Assembly: GCF_002161085.1 (NCBI RefSeq)
Contig: NZ_NFLU01000004.1
Location: 1-64,000 of the forward strand
Source of the DNA: Flavonifractor sp. An112
Lineage (GTDB): Bacteria > Bacillota > Clostridia > Oscillospirales > Oscillospiraceae
Direction of reading: 5' to 3'
Length of the DNA stretch: 64,000 bases
Shown here piece after piece: positions 1 to 8,418 of this stretch (positions are counted from its first letter, which is position 1; each line of letters begins with the position of its first letter). The notes beneath the pieces were generated by a model that worked only from the letters and a program-made list of their open reading frames with translations, searched no databases and was not told the DNA's origin. The position numbers and the translations under genes are program-made.

Positions 1-21
1 CGATTCCCGCACGGGTCACCA
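1..21 (+). tRNA. 3' end of a tRNA (partial, cut by window start)
   Basis: The first bases read as the last part of a T-loop, a T-stem 3' strand (CCCGC), an acceptor 3' strand (ACGGGTC) and ACCA. This fits the 3' end of a tRNA lying just upstream of tRNA-Lys. The amino acid cannot be determined because the anticodon is outside the window. Confidence 0.75.
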
Positions 22-26
22 AACCT

Positions 27-102
27 GCGCCTTTAGCTCAGCTGGTAGAGCAACTGACTCTTAATCAGTGGGTCCCCGGTTCGAATCCGTGAAGGCGCAC
101 CA
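27..102 (+). tRNA. tRNA-Lys (anticodon CTT)
   Basis: A complete 76-nt cloverleaf. The acceptor stem GCGCCTT (27-33) pairs with AAGGCGC (92-98) and is followed by an encoded ACCA. The D-arm has AGCTCAGCTGGTAGAGC, the anticodon loop is CTCTTAA with anticodon CTT, and the T-loop carries TTCGAAT. It reads AAG codons. It lies 5 nt after another tRNA and about 130 nt before a 5S rRNA gene, so it is part of a stable-RNA cluster. Confidence 0.97.
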
Positions 103-139
103 TTCTCTATGGAGCGTCTACGCGGCGCTCCATAGAGAA
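103..139 (+). repeat. perfect 14-bp hairpin between tRNA-Lys and 5S rRNA
   Basis: TTCTCTATGGAGCG (103-116) pairs without mismatch with 126-139 around a 9-nt loop, starting one base after the tRNA CCA end. No T-run follows (CCCTTAAAAATT), so it is not a standard intrinsic terminator. It may be a processing stem of the tRNA-5S precursor or a weak terminator. Confidence 0.6.
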
Positions 140-235
140 CCCTTAAAAATTAAGTGCTTATCGTTGAGAAGAACGGTAAGGAGAAGAAAGTTGTTAAAGT
201 TTCTTTTGCTTACTTTTCTTTTCAAAGGAAAGTAA

Positions 236-350
<115 letters not shown>

Positions 351-356
351 ACGAAG

Positions 357-386
357 AGCGGACAGCGTAAGCTGTCCGCTTTTGCT
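357..386 (+). terminator. intrinsic terminator after 5S rRNA
   Basis: AGCGGACAGC (357-366) pairs with GCTGTCCGCT (371-380) around GTAA, and a short T-run TTTGCT follows. It closes the tRNA-5S unit. Confidence 0.85.
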
Positions 387-508
387 ATGTTTGACTTGCT
401 TTTTGAAGGGCTGGTAGGAAGAGAGGGCCCGGGTTGGTCGATAGGCTTACAGGTTCCTGACAGAAAAGGCCTCGGATAGAGGAAGCAAGCTGCAGAGACA
501 CGCAAATG

Positions 509-553
509 GAAATAGAAAAGGCTCCCGCTATCAGCGGGAGCCTTTTCTATTTC
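509..553 (-). terminator. bidirectional intrinsic terminator downstream of hydA
   Basis: A perfect 21-bp inverted repeat (509-529 with 533-553) with a 3-nt loop. Its outer parts are A-rich on one side and T-rich on the other, so it can work in both directions. It begins one base past the hydA stop codon. The stretch 387-508 between the two terminators shows no gene. Confidence 0.85.
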
Positions 554-554
554 A

Positions 555-2309
555 TTATACCCGATAGCGCTTCTGCTTAATGTAGGAGCAGTGGAGCAGG
601 GCGTGGGCCAAGGGGCTGCCGGGCTCGCCCAGATAGCTGTGATAGACGGTCTGAACCACCGGATTCTTGTGGCTGCGGCGGTACTCCATATCCTGATCCT
701 GCTTGTAAAGCGCTGCGGCACGCAGGGCCTTGATATCGGTAAAGTTGCGTACGTCAGCGTGCTGGATGGGCTGTCCGCCGCCGTTGATGCAGCCGCCGGG
801 GCAAGCCATGAATTCCACAAAGTCGTAATGCAGGGTGCCGTCCTTAATACCGTCCAGCACCAGCTTCACGTTGTGAAGGCCGGAGGCCACGCACACACGG
901 ACGGTGCGGCCGGGAAGCTCATAGCTGGCCTCCTTGACGCCCTCCATACCGCGGACCTCGTGGTATTCCAGGGGAGCCATACCGTCGCCGGTCAGCTCCT
1001 CCACCACAGTGCGGAGAGCAGCCTCCATAACACCTCCAGAGGCGCCGAAGATGGTAGCGGCACCGGTGGAGATGCCCAGCATTTCATCAAACTCACCGTC
1101 AGGCAGGTGATCGAAGAGCATTCCGGCCTGGGTGATCATGCGGCCAAGCTCACGGGTGGTGAGAGACACGTCCACCGGCATGCAGCCATTGGGCAGCCGC
1201 TGTTCCTCACGGCGGACCTCGTACTTCTTGGCGGTACAGGGCATGACAGATACCACGAAGATATCGTGGGGATCGATGCCTGCCTGCTCGGCGTAGTAGG
1301 TCTTGACCAGTGCGCCGAACATCTGCTGGGGAGAGCGGCAGGTGGATACGTTGCGGATCATCTCAGGGGCGTGCTGCTCCATATACCGGATCCAACCGGG
1401 GGAGCAGGAGGTGATGAGGGGGAGTACTCCGTCGCCGCGCAGCCGGTGGAGGAACTCGGTGCCCTCTTCCATGATGGTGAAGTCGGCAGCGGTATCCACG
1501 TCGAATACCTTGTCAAAGCCCAGACGGCGCAGGGCGGTGACCATCTTGCCCTCCACGTTGGTGCCGATGGGCAGGCCGAAGCACTCGCCCAGGGTGACGC
1601 GGATGGAGGGGGCGGGACCCACCACAACGTGCTTGGTGGGATCAGCCAGGGCGGCTAACACCTGAGCAGTGTCGTCCTTCTCAGACAGAGCGCCGGTGGG
1701 GCAGGCTACGATGCACTGGCCGCAGGACACGCAGTCCACTTCGTTCAGATCCCGGTCAAAGGCGCAGCCAATGTGAGTGGCAAAGCCACGGTCGTTGGGG
1801 CCGATGACGCCCACCTCCTGGGTGGCACGGCACACGGCGGTGCAGCGGCGGCAGAGGACACACTTGGAGTTGTCCCGCACCAGATGAGGGGCAGAATCTT
1901 CAATCTGAGGATACATATTGTCGCTGGCGTAACGCACGGCATCAATACCCAGGTCACTGGCCAGCTGGAGCAGTTCACACTGACTGTTACGGGCGCAGGT
2001 TAAGCAGTCCATACGGTGATTAGAGAGGATCAGCTCCAGAGTGAGCTGGCGGGATTTACGGACCCGCTCTGTATTAGTATATACCTCCATACCTTCGGCC
2101 ACGGGATAGACACAGGAGGCAACCAAGCTCTTGGCGCCCTTGACCTCCACCACACAGATGCGGCAGGCACCGATCTCGTTGACATCCTTCAGAAAGCACA
2201 GAGAAGGGATGTTGAAGCCCGCAGAACGAGCTGCTTCCAGCACCGTGGTCCCAGCGGGAACGGTGACGGGAATATCGTTGATGCGCAGAGATACCATCTT
2301 TTCGTCCAT
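555..2309 (-). CDS. hydA: [FeFe]-hydrogenase catalytic subunit (HydA/HndD type)
   Basis: 584 aa. This is the H2-evolving or H2-oxidising subunit of a cytoplasmic multimeric NAD(P)-linked [FeFe]-hydrogenase. From the N-terminus it shows a [2Fe-2S] domain (about 1-80), a His-Cys [4Fe-4S] segment ending in NSQCELLQLA, and two [4Fe-4S] ferredoxin motifs (CVLCRRCTAVC and CVSCGQCIVACP). The H-cluster domain follows with motifs TSCSPGW, MPCTAKKYE and EFMACPGGCINGGGQP, then the small C-terminal tail. The ATG at 2309 is chosen because GGGAGGGAACGGAC precedes it. It is the last gene of a co-directional set with hydB and hydC, which supports a bifurcating-type complex using ferredoxin and NADH. The bifurcating property itself is inferred from family and gene content. 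Confidence 0.95.
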   Translation of the reverse strand: MDEKMVSLRINDIPVTVPAGTTVLEAARSAGFNIPSLCFLKDVNEIGACRICVVEVKGAKSLVASCVYPVAEGMEVYTNTERVRKSRQLTLELILSNHRMDCLTCARNSQCELLQLASDLGIDAVRYASDNMYPQIEDSAPHLVRDNSKCVLCRRCTAVCRATQEVGVIGPNDRGFATHIGCAFDRDLNEVDCVSCGQCIVACPTGALSEKDDTAQVLAALADPTKHVVVGPAPSIRVTLGECFGLPIGTNVEGKMVTALRRLGFDKVFDVDTAADFTIMEEGTEFLHRLRGDGVLPLITSCSPGWIRYMEQHAPEMIRNVSTCRSPQQMFGALVKTYYAEQAGIDPHDIFVVSVMPCTAKKYEVRREEQRLPNGCMPVDVSLTTRELGRMITQAGMLFDHLPDGEFDEMLGISTGAATIFGASGGVMEAALRTVVEELTGDGMAPLEYHEVRGMEGVKEASYELPGRTVRVCVASGLHNVKLVLDGIKDGTLHYDFVEFMACPGGCINGGGQPIQHADVRNFTDIKALRAAALYKQDQDMEYRRSHKNPVVQTVYHSYLGEPGSPLAHALLHCSYIKQKRYRV

Positions 2310-2323
2310 GTCCGTTCCCTCCC

Positions 2324-4126
2324 TTACTGCTTGCTGATGGCGCCAAAGCGGCAGTGATCCATACAGGCGCCGCACTTGATGCACTTGGACTGGTTGATGA
2401 TATGGGGGGCCCGCACCGCGCCGGAGATGGCGCCAGTGGGACAGCCCTGGGCACAGCGGGTACAGCCCTTACACTTGGCAGGATCCACCACATACTGGAT
2501 CAGGGCTTTACATACGCCGGCGGGGCAGCGCTTCTCATAGATGTGGGCCTCGTACTCCTCCCGGAAATGCTTCAGGGTGGAGAGCACCGGGTTGGGGGCG
2601 GTCTGGCCCAGGCCGCACAGAGCAGACTGCTTGATGTGGTTGCACAGCTCCTCAATGGTGTCCAGATCCTCCGGCTCGCCGTTGCCCTCGGTGATCTTGG
2701 TTAGCAGGCCCAGCAGCCGTTTGGTTCCGATCCGGCAGGGGGCGCACTTGCCGCAGGACTCGTCCACGATGAACTCCAGATAGAACTTGGCGATGTCCAC
2801 CATGCAGTTGTCCTCATCCATAACGATGAGGCCGCCGGAACCCATCATGGAGCCGATGGAGGCCAGGGATTCGTAGTCGATGGGGGTATCGATGAGGGAG
2901 GCGGGGATACAGCCGCCGGAAGGGCCGCCGGTCTGGGCGGCCTTGAACTTCTTGCCGCCGGGTACGCCGCCGCCGATGTCCTCCACCACGGTACGCAGGG
3001 TGGTGCCCATGGGGACCTCCACCAGGCCGGTGTTGGTGATCTTGCCGCCCAGAGCAAAGACCTTGGTGCCCTTGCTCTTCTCGGTGCCGATAGCGGCAAA
3101 GGCCTCGGCGCCGTGGTTGAAGATCCAGGTGATGTTGGCGTAGGTTTCCACGTTGTTGAGCAGGGTGGGCCGGTCAAACAGACCCTTTACAGCGGGGAAG
3201 GGGGGACGGGTCTTGGGCTCGCCCCGGTGACCCTCGATGGAGCGCATGAGAGCAGTCTCCTCGCCGCAGACGAAGGCGCCGGCGCCCAGCCGCAGCTCCA
3301 GGTCGAAGTCAAAGCCGGAATCAAAGATATTCTTGCCCAGCAGGCCGTACTCCCTGGCCTGTCCGATGGCGGTCTCCAGCCGCTTGACGGCGATGGGGTA
3401 CTCGGCCCGGACGTAGATGTAGCCCTGGTGGGCGCCCACGGCGTAGCCGGCGATGGTCATGGCCTCGATGATGGTGTGGGGGTCGCCCTCCAGCACGGAG
3501 CGGTCCATAAAGGCGCCGGGGTCGCCCTCGTCAGCGTTACAACAGACGTATTTCACGCCGTCGGGGCTTACTGCGTTGGCGGTGAACTGCCACTTCAGGC
3601 CAGTGGGGAAGCCGGCGCCGCCGCGGCCACGGAGGCCGGAGGCCAGCACGGTGTCGATGACCTGCTGGGGCGGGATCTGTTCGGTGAGGATCTTGCCCAG
3701 GGCGGCGTAGCCGTCCACGCCGATGTACTCGTCGATGCTCTCCGGGTTGATGACGCCGCAGTTGCGCAGGGCGATGCGCTGCTGGTGCTTATAAAACTGG
3801 GTCTCAGTCAGAGAGGTGACGGCCCCCTCCTCGCCGGCGCTCTTGTTGAGCAGGCGCTTGACGATGCGGCCCTTGACGATGTGCTCGGAGACGATCTCCT
3901 CCACGTCGTCTACGGTGACGTGGGTATAGCAGGCACCCTCGGGGTAGATGGTGACGATAGGACCCAGGGCGCACAGGCCGAAGCAGCCGGTGCGGACCAC
4001 TTTGGCCTCTTTTTCCATACCCTGTGCCACAAGCTGCTTTTCAAATTCCTCAATGATCTTCTGGCTGTTAGAGGAGGAGCAACCGGTGCCGGTACAGACC
4101 AGAATGTGGGAACGGATAAAACTCAT
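2324..4126 (-). CDS. hydB: NADH-binding hydrogenase subunit (HydB/HndC, NuoF-like)
   Basis: 600 aa. This is the flavin and NAD(H) site of the hydrogenase complex. The N-terminal ~110 residues form a thioredoxin-like [2Fe-2S] ferredoxin domain (CTGTGCSSSNS and TGCFGLCALGP). A NuoF-like core follows with the nucleotide and FMN-binding GRGGAGFPTGLKW, and then the SCGKCAPCR [4Fe-4S] motif. The C-terminus has a two-[4Fe-4S] ferredoxin domain (CKGCTRCAQGCP and CIKCGACMDHC). This domain order is typical of bifurcating hydrogenase B subunits and is longer than complex I NuoF. The start has a GGGAGGG ribosome site. It sits 14 nt before hydA, so the two are likely translated from one mRNA. Confidence 0.95.
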   Translation of the reverse strand: MSFIRSHILVCTGTGCSSSNSQKIIEEFEKQLVAQGMEKEAKVVRTGCFGLCALGPIVTIYPEGACYTHVTVDDVEEIVSEHIVKGRIVKRLLNKSAGEEGAVTSLTETQFYKHQQRIALRNCGVINPESIDEYIGVDGYAALGKILTEQIPPQQVIDTVLASGLRGRGGAGFPTGLKWQFTANAVSPDGVKYVCCNADEGDPGAFMDRSVLEGDPHTIIEAMTIAGYAVGAHQGYIYVRAEYPIAVKRLETAIGQAREYGLLGKNIFDSGFDFDLELRLGAGAFVCGEETALMRSIEGHRGEPKTRPPFPAVKGLFDRPTLLNNVETYANITWIFNHGAEAFAAIGTEKSKGTKVFALGGKITNTGLVEVPMGTTLRTVVEDIGGGVPGGKKFKAAQTGGPSGGCIPASLIDTPIDYESLASIGSMMGSGGLIVMDEDNCMVDIAKFYLEFIVDESCGKCAPCRIGTKRLLGLLTKITEGNGEPEDLDTIEELCNHIKQSALCGLGQTAPNPVLSTLKHFREEYEAHIYEKRCPAGVCKALIQYVVDPAKCKGCTRCAQGCPTGAISGAVRAPHIINQSKCIKCGACMDHCRFGAISKQ

Positions 4127-4140
4127 CTCTTCACCCTCCC

Positions 4141-4509
4141 TTATTCGGCTGCGCCGATGGTGTAGTCTTCCACCACCCGGCCGTTGACCAGATGCTCACT
4201 GACAATGGAGGCTACCTTGTCGGGAGTCATCTTCACATAGGTGACCTTTTCCTGACCAGGCACATAGACCTCCACGATGGGCTCCAGACGGCAGACGCCG
4301 ATGCAGCCGGTCTGGGACACCGTTACATTTTTCAGGTCCCGCTTGTTCACTTCCTCCAGCAAAGCGTTGAGGACAGGGCGGGCGCCGGCGGCAATGCCGC
4401 AGGTAGCCATACCCACTACAACGCGGATGCGGTCGTCTCCGGCGTCCCGCAGATCGATCTGGCTGCGCATCCGATCCCGGATGGCCTGCAGTTCTGCAAG
4501 TGTTTTCAT
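4141..4509 (-). CDS. hndB: thioredoxin-like [2Fe-2S] ferredoxin subunit (HndB-like)
   Basis: 122 aa. It is a small electron-transfer subunit with the thioredoxin-like [2Fe-2S] ferredoxin fold. The likely cluster ligands are in VVGMATCGIAAGARPV and SQTGCIGVCRLEPIVEVY. Its length and position between the hydC/ATPase pair and hydB match HndB of tetrameric hydrogenases. The start overlaps the end of the ATPase gene by 4 nt (ATGA), so the two are translationally coupled. The subunit role is inferred from similarity and context. Confidence 0.85.
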   Translation of the reverse strand: MKTLAELQAIRDRMRSQIDLRDAGDDRIRVVVGMATCGIAAGARPVLNALLEEVNKRDLKNVTVSQTGCIGVCRLEPIVEVYVPGQEKVTYVKMTPDKVASIVSEHLVNGRVVEDYTIGAAE

Positions 4510-5069
4510 GCTTTCATCCCCTTATTTTCTCGTAACAGCATTTCTTGTTCCTGGAGATAATCCCTGATCCAGAGGATGACCTCCGGTTCCGCCAGGGAGA
4601 TCTCAGGGCCCAGCTGAGCCCGCAGCTCTTCTGTGGTCAGCTGGAAACAGTTGTTGTCAATGGTGTGAGTATAGTGCAGCTCCAGCTGGGGCGCGCCCTG
4701 GAGCAGGAGGGTGATGGTACCGGCTATGTCGCCTACCGGCGGACAGTCGATATGCGTGGGGCGGAAAAGAGCGGTGACGGTGGTCCCCACGCCCTCCGTA
4801 CTGTCAATGGTCAGGCTGCCGCCGGTCTGTTCCACCGCCATACGAAGCAACGGGATTCCCAATCCCATCTTTCTGGTGGTGCGGGTGGTGGTGAAGGGAT
4901 CGCTGACCTGGGCCAGCAGCTCCGGACTCATGCCCTTGCCGTTGTCCACAATGGTGAAGGTAATGGACTCAGGCGTTTCTGACAGAGTAAGCTCTACCAG
5001 AGAGGCCTTGGCGGAAATGGAGTTCTGGGCAATATCCAGAATATGCAGCGCAATTTCTTTCACGTTCAT
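4506..5069 (-). CDS. GHKL-type ATP-binding protein in hydrogenase operon
   Basis: 187 aa. The N-terminal ~105 residues form a histidine-kinase-like ATPase domain: the N-box region IAQNSISAKA, the G1 box VDNGKGMSPE and the G2 region GLGIPLL. There is no dimerisation/phosphoacceptor His motif and no membrane segment, so it is not a complete sensor kinase. The C-terminal ~75 residues are not recognised. Similar stand-alone ATPases occur inside NADH-linked hydrogenase operons of Firmicutes, but their job is not established. A switch protein or a kinase of a partner is possible. Confidence 0.8.
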   Translation of the reverse strand: MNVKEIALHILDIAQNSISAKASLVELTLSETPESITFTIVDNGKGMSPELLAQVSDPFTTTRTTRKMGLGIPLLRMAVEQTGGSLTIDSTEGVGTTVTALFRPTHIDCPPVGDIAGTITLLLQGAPQLELHYTHTIDNNCFQLTTEELRAQLGPEISLAEPEVILWIRDYLQEQEMLLRENKGMKA

Positions 5070-5125
5070 TACCTCCGTGGCCTGACCGACACGCTGTGCG
5101 GCTGTTCCGCACGTCTCGCGCTTCT

Positions 5126-5620
5126 TTACTTATACATATCCAGAATGGGGCCTACCTGATCGGGGGTGAGACGGCCGTACACGTCGTTGTTGATCATCAT
5201 CACCGGGGCCAGACCGCAGGCGCCCACGCAGCGGCAGGAGTCCAGAGAGAACTTGCCGTCGGCGGTGATGGAGCCGGGGACGATGCCCAGTTTCTGCTCC
5301 ACAGCGTTCAAAATAGCGGCGGCACCCTTGACGTAACAGGCGGTGCCCAGACAGACCGAGATCTGATATTTTCCCTTGGGATTCAGGGTGAACTGAGCAT
5401 AAAAAGAGGCCACCCCGTACACTTCGGACAGCGGAATCTCCAGACCTTCCGCCACAATGATCTGTACTTCTTCCGGCAGATAGCCGAAGATTTCCTGGGC
5501 GGCCTGGAGAACAGGCATAGTAGCGCCTGGCTGTCCCTTGTGCTCGGCGATGACCTTCCGCAGGCGTTCTTCCTGCTCAGGTGTCCCACGGTAGGGGACC
5601 ACAGTCTTGCAGTTTGGCAT
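5126..5620 (-). CDS. hydC: NuoE-like hydrogenase subunit (HydC/HndA)
   Basis: 164 aa. This is the thioredoxin-like [2Fe-2S] subunit that passes electrons to or from the NADH subunit. A helical N-terminal part is followed by the cluster ligands in SVCLGTACYVKG and SCRCVGACGLAPVMMIN, the NuoE pattern. It is the first gene of the catalytic hydrogenase operon. A sigma-70 promoter lies at 5674-5701 and an AAGGAAGG ribosome site precedes the ATG. Confidence 0.94.
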   Translation of the reverse strand: MPNCKTVVPYRGTPEQEERLRKVIAEHKGQPGATMPVLQAAQEIFGYLPEEVQIIVAEGLEIPLSEVYGVASFYAQFTLNPKGKYQISVCLGTACYVKGAAAILNAVEQKLGIVPGSITADGKFSLDSCRCVGACGLAPVMMINNDVYGRLTPDQVGPILDMYK

Positions 5621-5673
5621 AGGTGCGTCCTTCCTTTCTGAAACAATTAGTTTAGTTTTACTTTCAAGGCACT

Positions 5674-5701
5674 ATTATAGCGAAAAAAAGCCGTTTGTAA
5701 A
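5674..5701 (-). promoter_or_regulatory. promoter of hydC-hydA operon, with adjacent inverted repeat
   Basis: On the minus strand TTTACA (5696-5701) and TATAAT (5674-5679) are 16 nt apart. An inverted repeat ATGGTT-N10-AACCAT (5710-5731) lies immediately upstream of the -35 box, where an activator could bind. The regulator is unknown. Confidence 0.8.
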
Positions 5702-5770
5702 GACTTTCCATGGTTAAAAATACAAAACCATATAGTTTAATTTGAAGTATTGCACAAAAAGGGCGGAGGT

Positions 5771-5840
5771 AAAAAATAGCCCTGTTGTTACATCAGTACT
5801 TTTTCTGATGAGGAGAAAATACGGATGGGGCCAACAGGGC
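5771..5840 (-). terminator. branched terminator-like hairpin downstream of the PHP gene
   Basis: On the minus strand a 9-bp stem (5832-5840 with 5779-5787) encloses a second 6-bp hairpin (5805-5810 with 5791-5796) and is followed by a six-T run (5771-5776). It separates the sensory genes upstream from the catalytic hydrogenase operon. The two-hairpin form is more elaborate than a simple terminator. Confidence 0.7.
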
Positions 5841-5909
5841 AGTAGTTACTTTATGGAAAGTATAGCACATTAAAGTGCTCTTGTAAAGAAAGTTGTCCGG
5901 AGGCCAGGT

Positions 5910-6620
5910 TCAGACCCGGCAGGCCAGACGCTGAATGACGGCCTGAGGGGTACACTCCGGGAGGTCCAGCATATGCTCCGCACCCCACACCTGATCCAGA
6001 TAGTGGGCGTCGGAATTGGTGAGCAGCAAAAGATCCTTCAGGTCGGGTCTTTGTGCCAGCTCCGGGGGACAGCGGTGGGACAGCTCGGCAGCGGAGAATC
6101 CCATGTCCGGGTCCCAAAGACCCAATACCCCCAGCAGGGAGAAGGAGGGGCGGTCGATGTGGGAAGGGAAGGCAGTACCGCCCCAGTGGGATACCAGGCG
6201 GGGAACTTCATAGAGGGGAATATCGGTGCTGCCAGCCAGGAAGGCGGTCTCCACACCCAGAATGCCGTCCCCGTCGTCCATCCGCAGCTGTTTGCCAAAC
6301 CGGTCGGGATTGTTGCGGATCGGAGGGAGGTGCTTGGCGATCTCACTGGAAAAGTCCTCCGCCCGTTCCGGGTCGGGGAAGAGACAGACCACATGGATCT
6401 CCTCCTGGGTGCACAGCTCCATGCCGGCCAGGGCGGTGAGGCCGTGAGACTGGGCGGCCCGGCAGAAGGAGGCGCAGTTGCCGCAGCTGTTGTGGTCAGT
6501 GAGGGCTACAATCTCCAGCCCGGCCAGGGCACACATAGCGGCCAGATTGGCGGGGGTCATCTCGTCGCTGCCACAGGGCGATAAACAAGAATGTAGATGA
6601 AGGTCGTAATAAAACTGCAA
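5910..6620 (-). CDS. PHP-domain metal-dependent phosphoesterase
   Basis: 236 aa. The PHP metal-binding motifs are clear: DLHLHS near the start, LTDHNS, GMEL, SHIDRP and NSDAH near the end. The substrate is unknown; PHP proteins include nucleoside-phosphate, histidinol-phosphate and polymerase-associated phosphoesterases. The start is TTG at 6620, preceded by GGGGGGAAATCTC. It is the last gene of the hydrogenase sensory module, 32 nt after a DRTGG gene. A signalling or nucleotide-turnover role there is inference. Confidence 0.88.
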   Translation of the reverse strand: MQFYYDLHLHSCLSPCGSDEMTPANLAAMCALAGLEIVALTDHNSCGNCASFCRAAQSHGLTALAGMELCTQEEIHVVCLFPDPERAEDFSSEIAKHLPPIRNNPDRFGKQLRMDDGDGILGVETAFLAGSTDIPLYEVPRLVSHWGGTAFPSHIDRPSFSLLGVLGLWDPDMGFSAAELSHRCPPELAQRPDLKDLLLLTNSDAHYLDQVWGAEHMLDLPECTPQAVIQRLACRV

Positions 6621-6652
6621 AGAGATTTCCCCCCTTTCTGGTTAGACTGGTC

Positions 6653-6985
6653 TTAGGCCAACAGCTGCCCCAAGCGGCAGGCGGCGGCAAAGGTATCCTG
6701 GCCCACCCCCAACAGGTTGACCTCTTTTTCCTGGGCACGGCGGAGCAGATCGGCATCAGGCTGGACGCCTTCCGTGAGAATCACACAGGCTACGTCGGCC
6801 ATCAGAGCCACGGCGGCCACATTCTGGTTGGACATGATAGTGAGCCAGGCGCAGTCCTGACCGGCACGGCCCATGACCCAGCTGAGCAGGTCGCCTACAT
6901 AGCCGCCGGTGACTGGTCGCTCCGGCTGAGCCAGGTGGAATACCGTCAGTTCCATGGAATGGATCAATTCCTGTACTGTCATCAT
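6653..6985 (-). CDS. DRTGG-domain protein (second copy)
   Basis: 110 aa. The protein matches the DRTGG fold, with MTGGYVGDLLSWVM-like text (VTGGYVGDLLSWVMGRA) after a short N-terminus and a C-terminal hydrophobic beta-alpha pattern. DRTGG domains are found in regulatory parts of pyrophosphatases and BioD-like proteins and probably bind a nucleotide or other small ligand. It is a diverged paralogue of the protein at 8831-9187. An intrinsic terminator lies just upstream (7010-7051), so its expression may depend on readthrough. Confidence 0.75.
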   Translation of the reverse strand: MMTVQELIHSMELTVFHLAQPERPVTGGYVGDLLSWVMGRAGQDCAWLTIMSNQNVAAVALMADVACVILTEGVQPDADLLRRAQEKEVNLLGVGQDTFAAACRLGQLLA

Positions 6986-7009
6986 CCTATGCCTCCTTTG
7001 GTTGGTGAA

Positions 7010-7051
7010 ACAAAAGGGCGCGTTACAGAGAAGCAGTTCTGCAACGCGCCC
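7010..7051 (-). terminator. intrinsic terminator inside the sensory operon
   Basis: On the minus strand GGGCGCGTT (7051-7043) pairs with AACGCGCCC (7024-7016), with a smaller inner stem, and TTTTGTTT follows. It starts just past the stop codon of the hydrogenase-like gene and precedes the second DRTGG gene. No separate promoter is evident between them, so it probably lowers expression of the two distal genes. Confidence 0.75.
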
Positions 7052-7057
7052 AATGGT

Positions 7058-8383
7058 CTACTTGTTCGACGGTTCTGGCTGACAGCGGCGGAAGGGGGGC
7101 GGCAGATAGTCGTCCGCCTCGTCCTTGCCTGCCATGGAGCGCATCCGCTCCCGCACCTTGAAGATACAATCCTCCACCGTAGCCCGGCCCAGGATCACAT
7201 CCTCAGCAAAGGCGTGGCAGGACGGGGCGCCGCAGGACCCGCAGTGGAGCCCAGGCAGGTGGGATTCCAGTTCCTGAATCCGCAGCTGCTTGTTCAGGGC
7301 AGCCCCCAGGTCCTGGTCCAGAACAAATGTGGGTAAGTACTGTAATTCCTTGTCCCGCCGGACAATATCCCGCTCCGAGCCCTCGAACCGGAAGCGGTTC
7401 CGGGATACGGGCTGGCCTTTCATCAGGCTTTTCAGGCGCATCTTGGCGGCGTAGGGGTTTTCCACCGTGAAGCAGCCCCCCACGCACCCCTGGGTGCAGG
7501 CGGACAGCTCCAGAAAATCGGCTTCCGGCAGGCGCCCGTCCTCGATTTCCTCCAGCATCCGGATCACATTGTTGATGCCGTCCACCGCCACACAGCGCTC
7601 CCGCAGCCGGGCGGCGCTTTCGCCGCCGCAGGATGCCCAGCCCATTCCGATGATACCGGCGGAGGTCATGGGCTCTACGGTCTCCAGGTGCTTCATGGGA
7701 CTGAGCAGCCGCAGGTAGATATCCCGGATGGCAAAGGCGCCGTCCAGCACCGGGTGGCTCAGGCCCTCGGACTCCCGGGCGGCCGTTACCTTGGAGGAGC
7801 AGGGGACGATGGCAAAGACGCCGATCCGCTCCGGCGGCAAGCCGGTCTCCTTGGCTGCCTCCCGCCGGGCCAGGATGGCTGCCAGCTCCATGGGCAGGAT
7901 CGTGCAGGCCACATGACCCATCAGCTTGGGAAAGCGCATCCGGATAAGCCGGAGCACCGTGGGGCAGGAGGAGGAGATCAGCGGCGTAACAGAAGCCGGA
8001 CCTTCACAGATACACTGACGCTCAAAGTCAGAGAGCATCTCGGCGGCCTTGGCTACCTCATATACCTTGTGAAAGCCGATCTTTAAAAGCGCGTTGAGCA
8101 CAATATCAATGTTGTCCAAATTGTGGAACTGCCCGTAGAGGGCAGGCTCCGGCAGGGCAACGCAGTATTCATACTGGGACAGCACGTCCAAACTGTCGCC
8201 CACCGACTTGATGGCCTTGTGGGGACAGATACGAATGCACTCGCCGCAGTCGATGCAGCGGTCGGGCAGGATGGTGGCCTTACGGCCCCGGACGCGGATG
8301 GCCTCGGTGGGGCAACCTTTGATGCAGGAGGTACAGCCCCGGCAGCGGCGGCTGTCCAGTACCACGGAATGCTTCATGGCCAT
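7058..8383 (-). CDS. [FeFe]-hydrogenase-like iron-sulfur protein, probable sensor
   Basis: 441 aa. Two ferredoxin-type [4Fe-4S] motifs at the N-terminus (CRGCTSCIKGCP, CIDCGECIRICP) are followed by an iron-only hydrogenase large-subunit domain. Its H-cluster motifs are diverged: SSSCPTV, VPCSSK and ACTQGCVGGC. Cysteines for a [4Fe-4S] site remain, but the paired Cys of the first motif is reduced to one. A C-terminal RnfB-like Fe-S segment (CGSCGAPSCHAFAED) follows near residue 380. The small-subunit tail of catalytic enzymes is absent. Such proteins are classed as sensory-type hydrogenases; an H2- or redox-sensing role here is inferred from motifs and from the neighbouring ATPase and DRTGG genes. 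Confidence 0.85.
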   Translation of the reverse strand: MAMKHSVVLDSRRCRGCTSCIKGCPTEAIRVRGRKATILPDRCIDCGECIRICPHKAIKSVGDSLDVLSQYEYCVALPEPALYGQFHNLDNIDIVLNALLKIGFHKVYEVAKAAEMLSDFERQCICEGPASVTPLISSSCPTVLRLIRMRFPKLMGHVACTILPMELAAILARREAAKETGLPPERIGVFAIVPCSSKVTAARESEGLSHPVLDGAFAIRDIYLRLLSPMKHLETVEPMTSAGIIGMGWASCGGESAARLRERCVAVDGINNVIRMLEEIEDGRLPEADFLELSACTQGCVGGCFTVENPYAAKMRLKSLMKGQPVSRNRFRFEGSERDIVRRDKELQYLPTFVLDQDLGAALNKQLRIQELESHLPGLHCGSCGAPSCHAFAEDVILGRATVEDCIFKVRERMRSMAGKDEADDYLPPPFRRCQPEPSNK

Positions 8384-8418
8384 GGCACTGCTTTACCTCC
8401 CTTCGCCAGAGACATACT

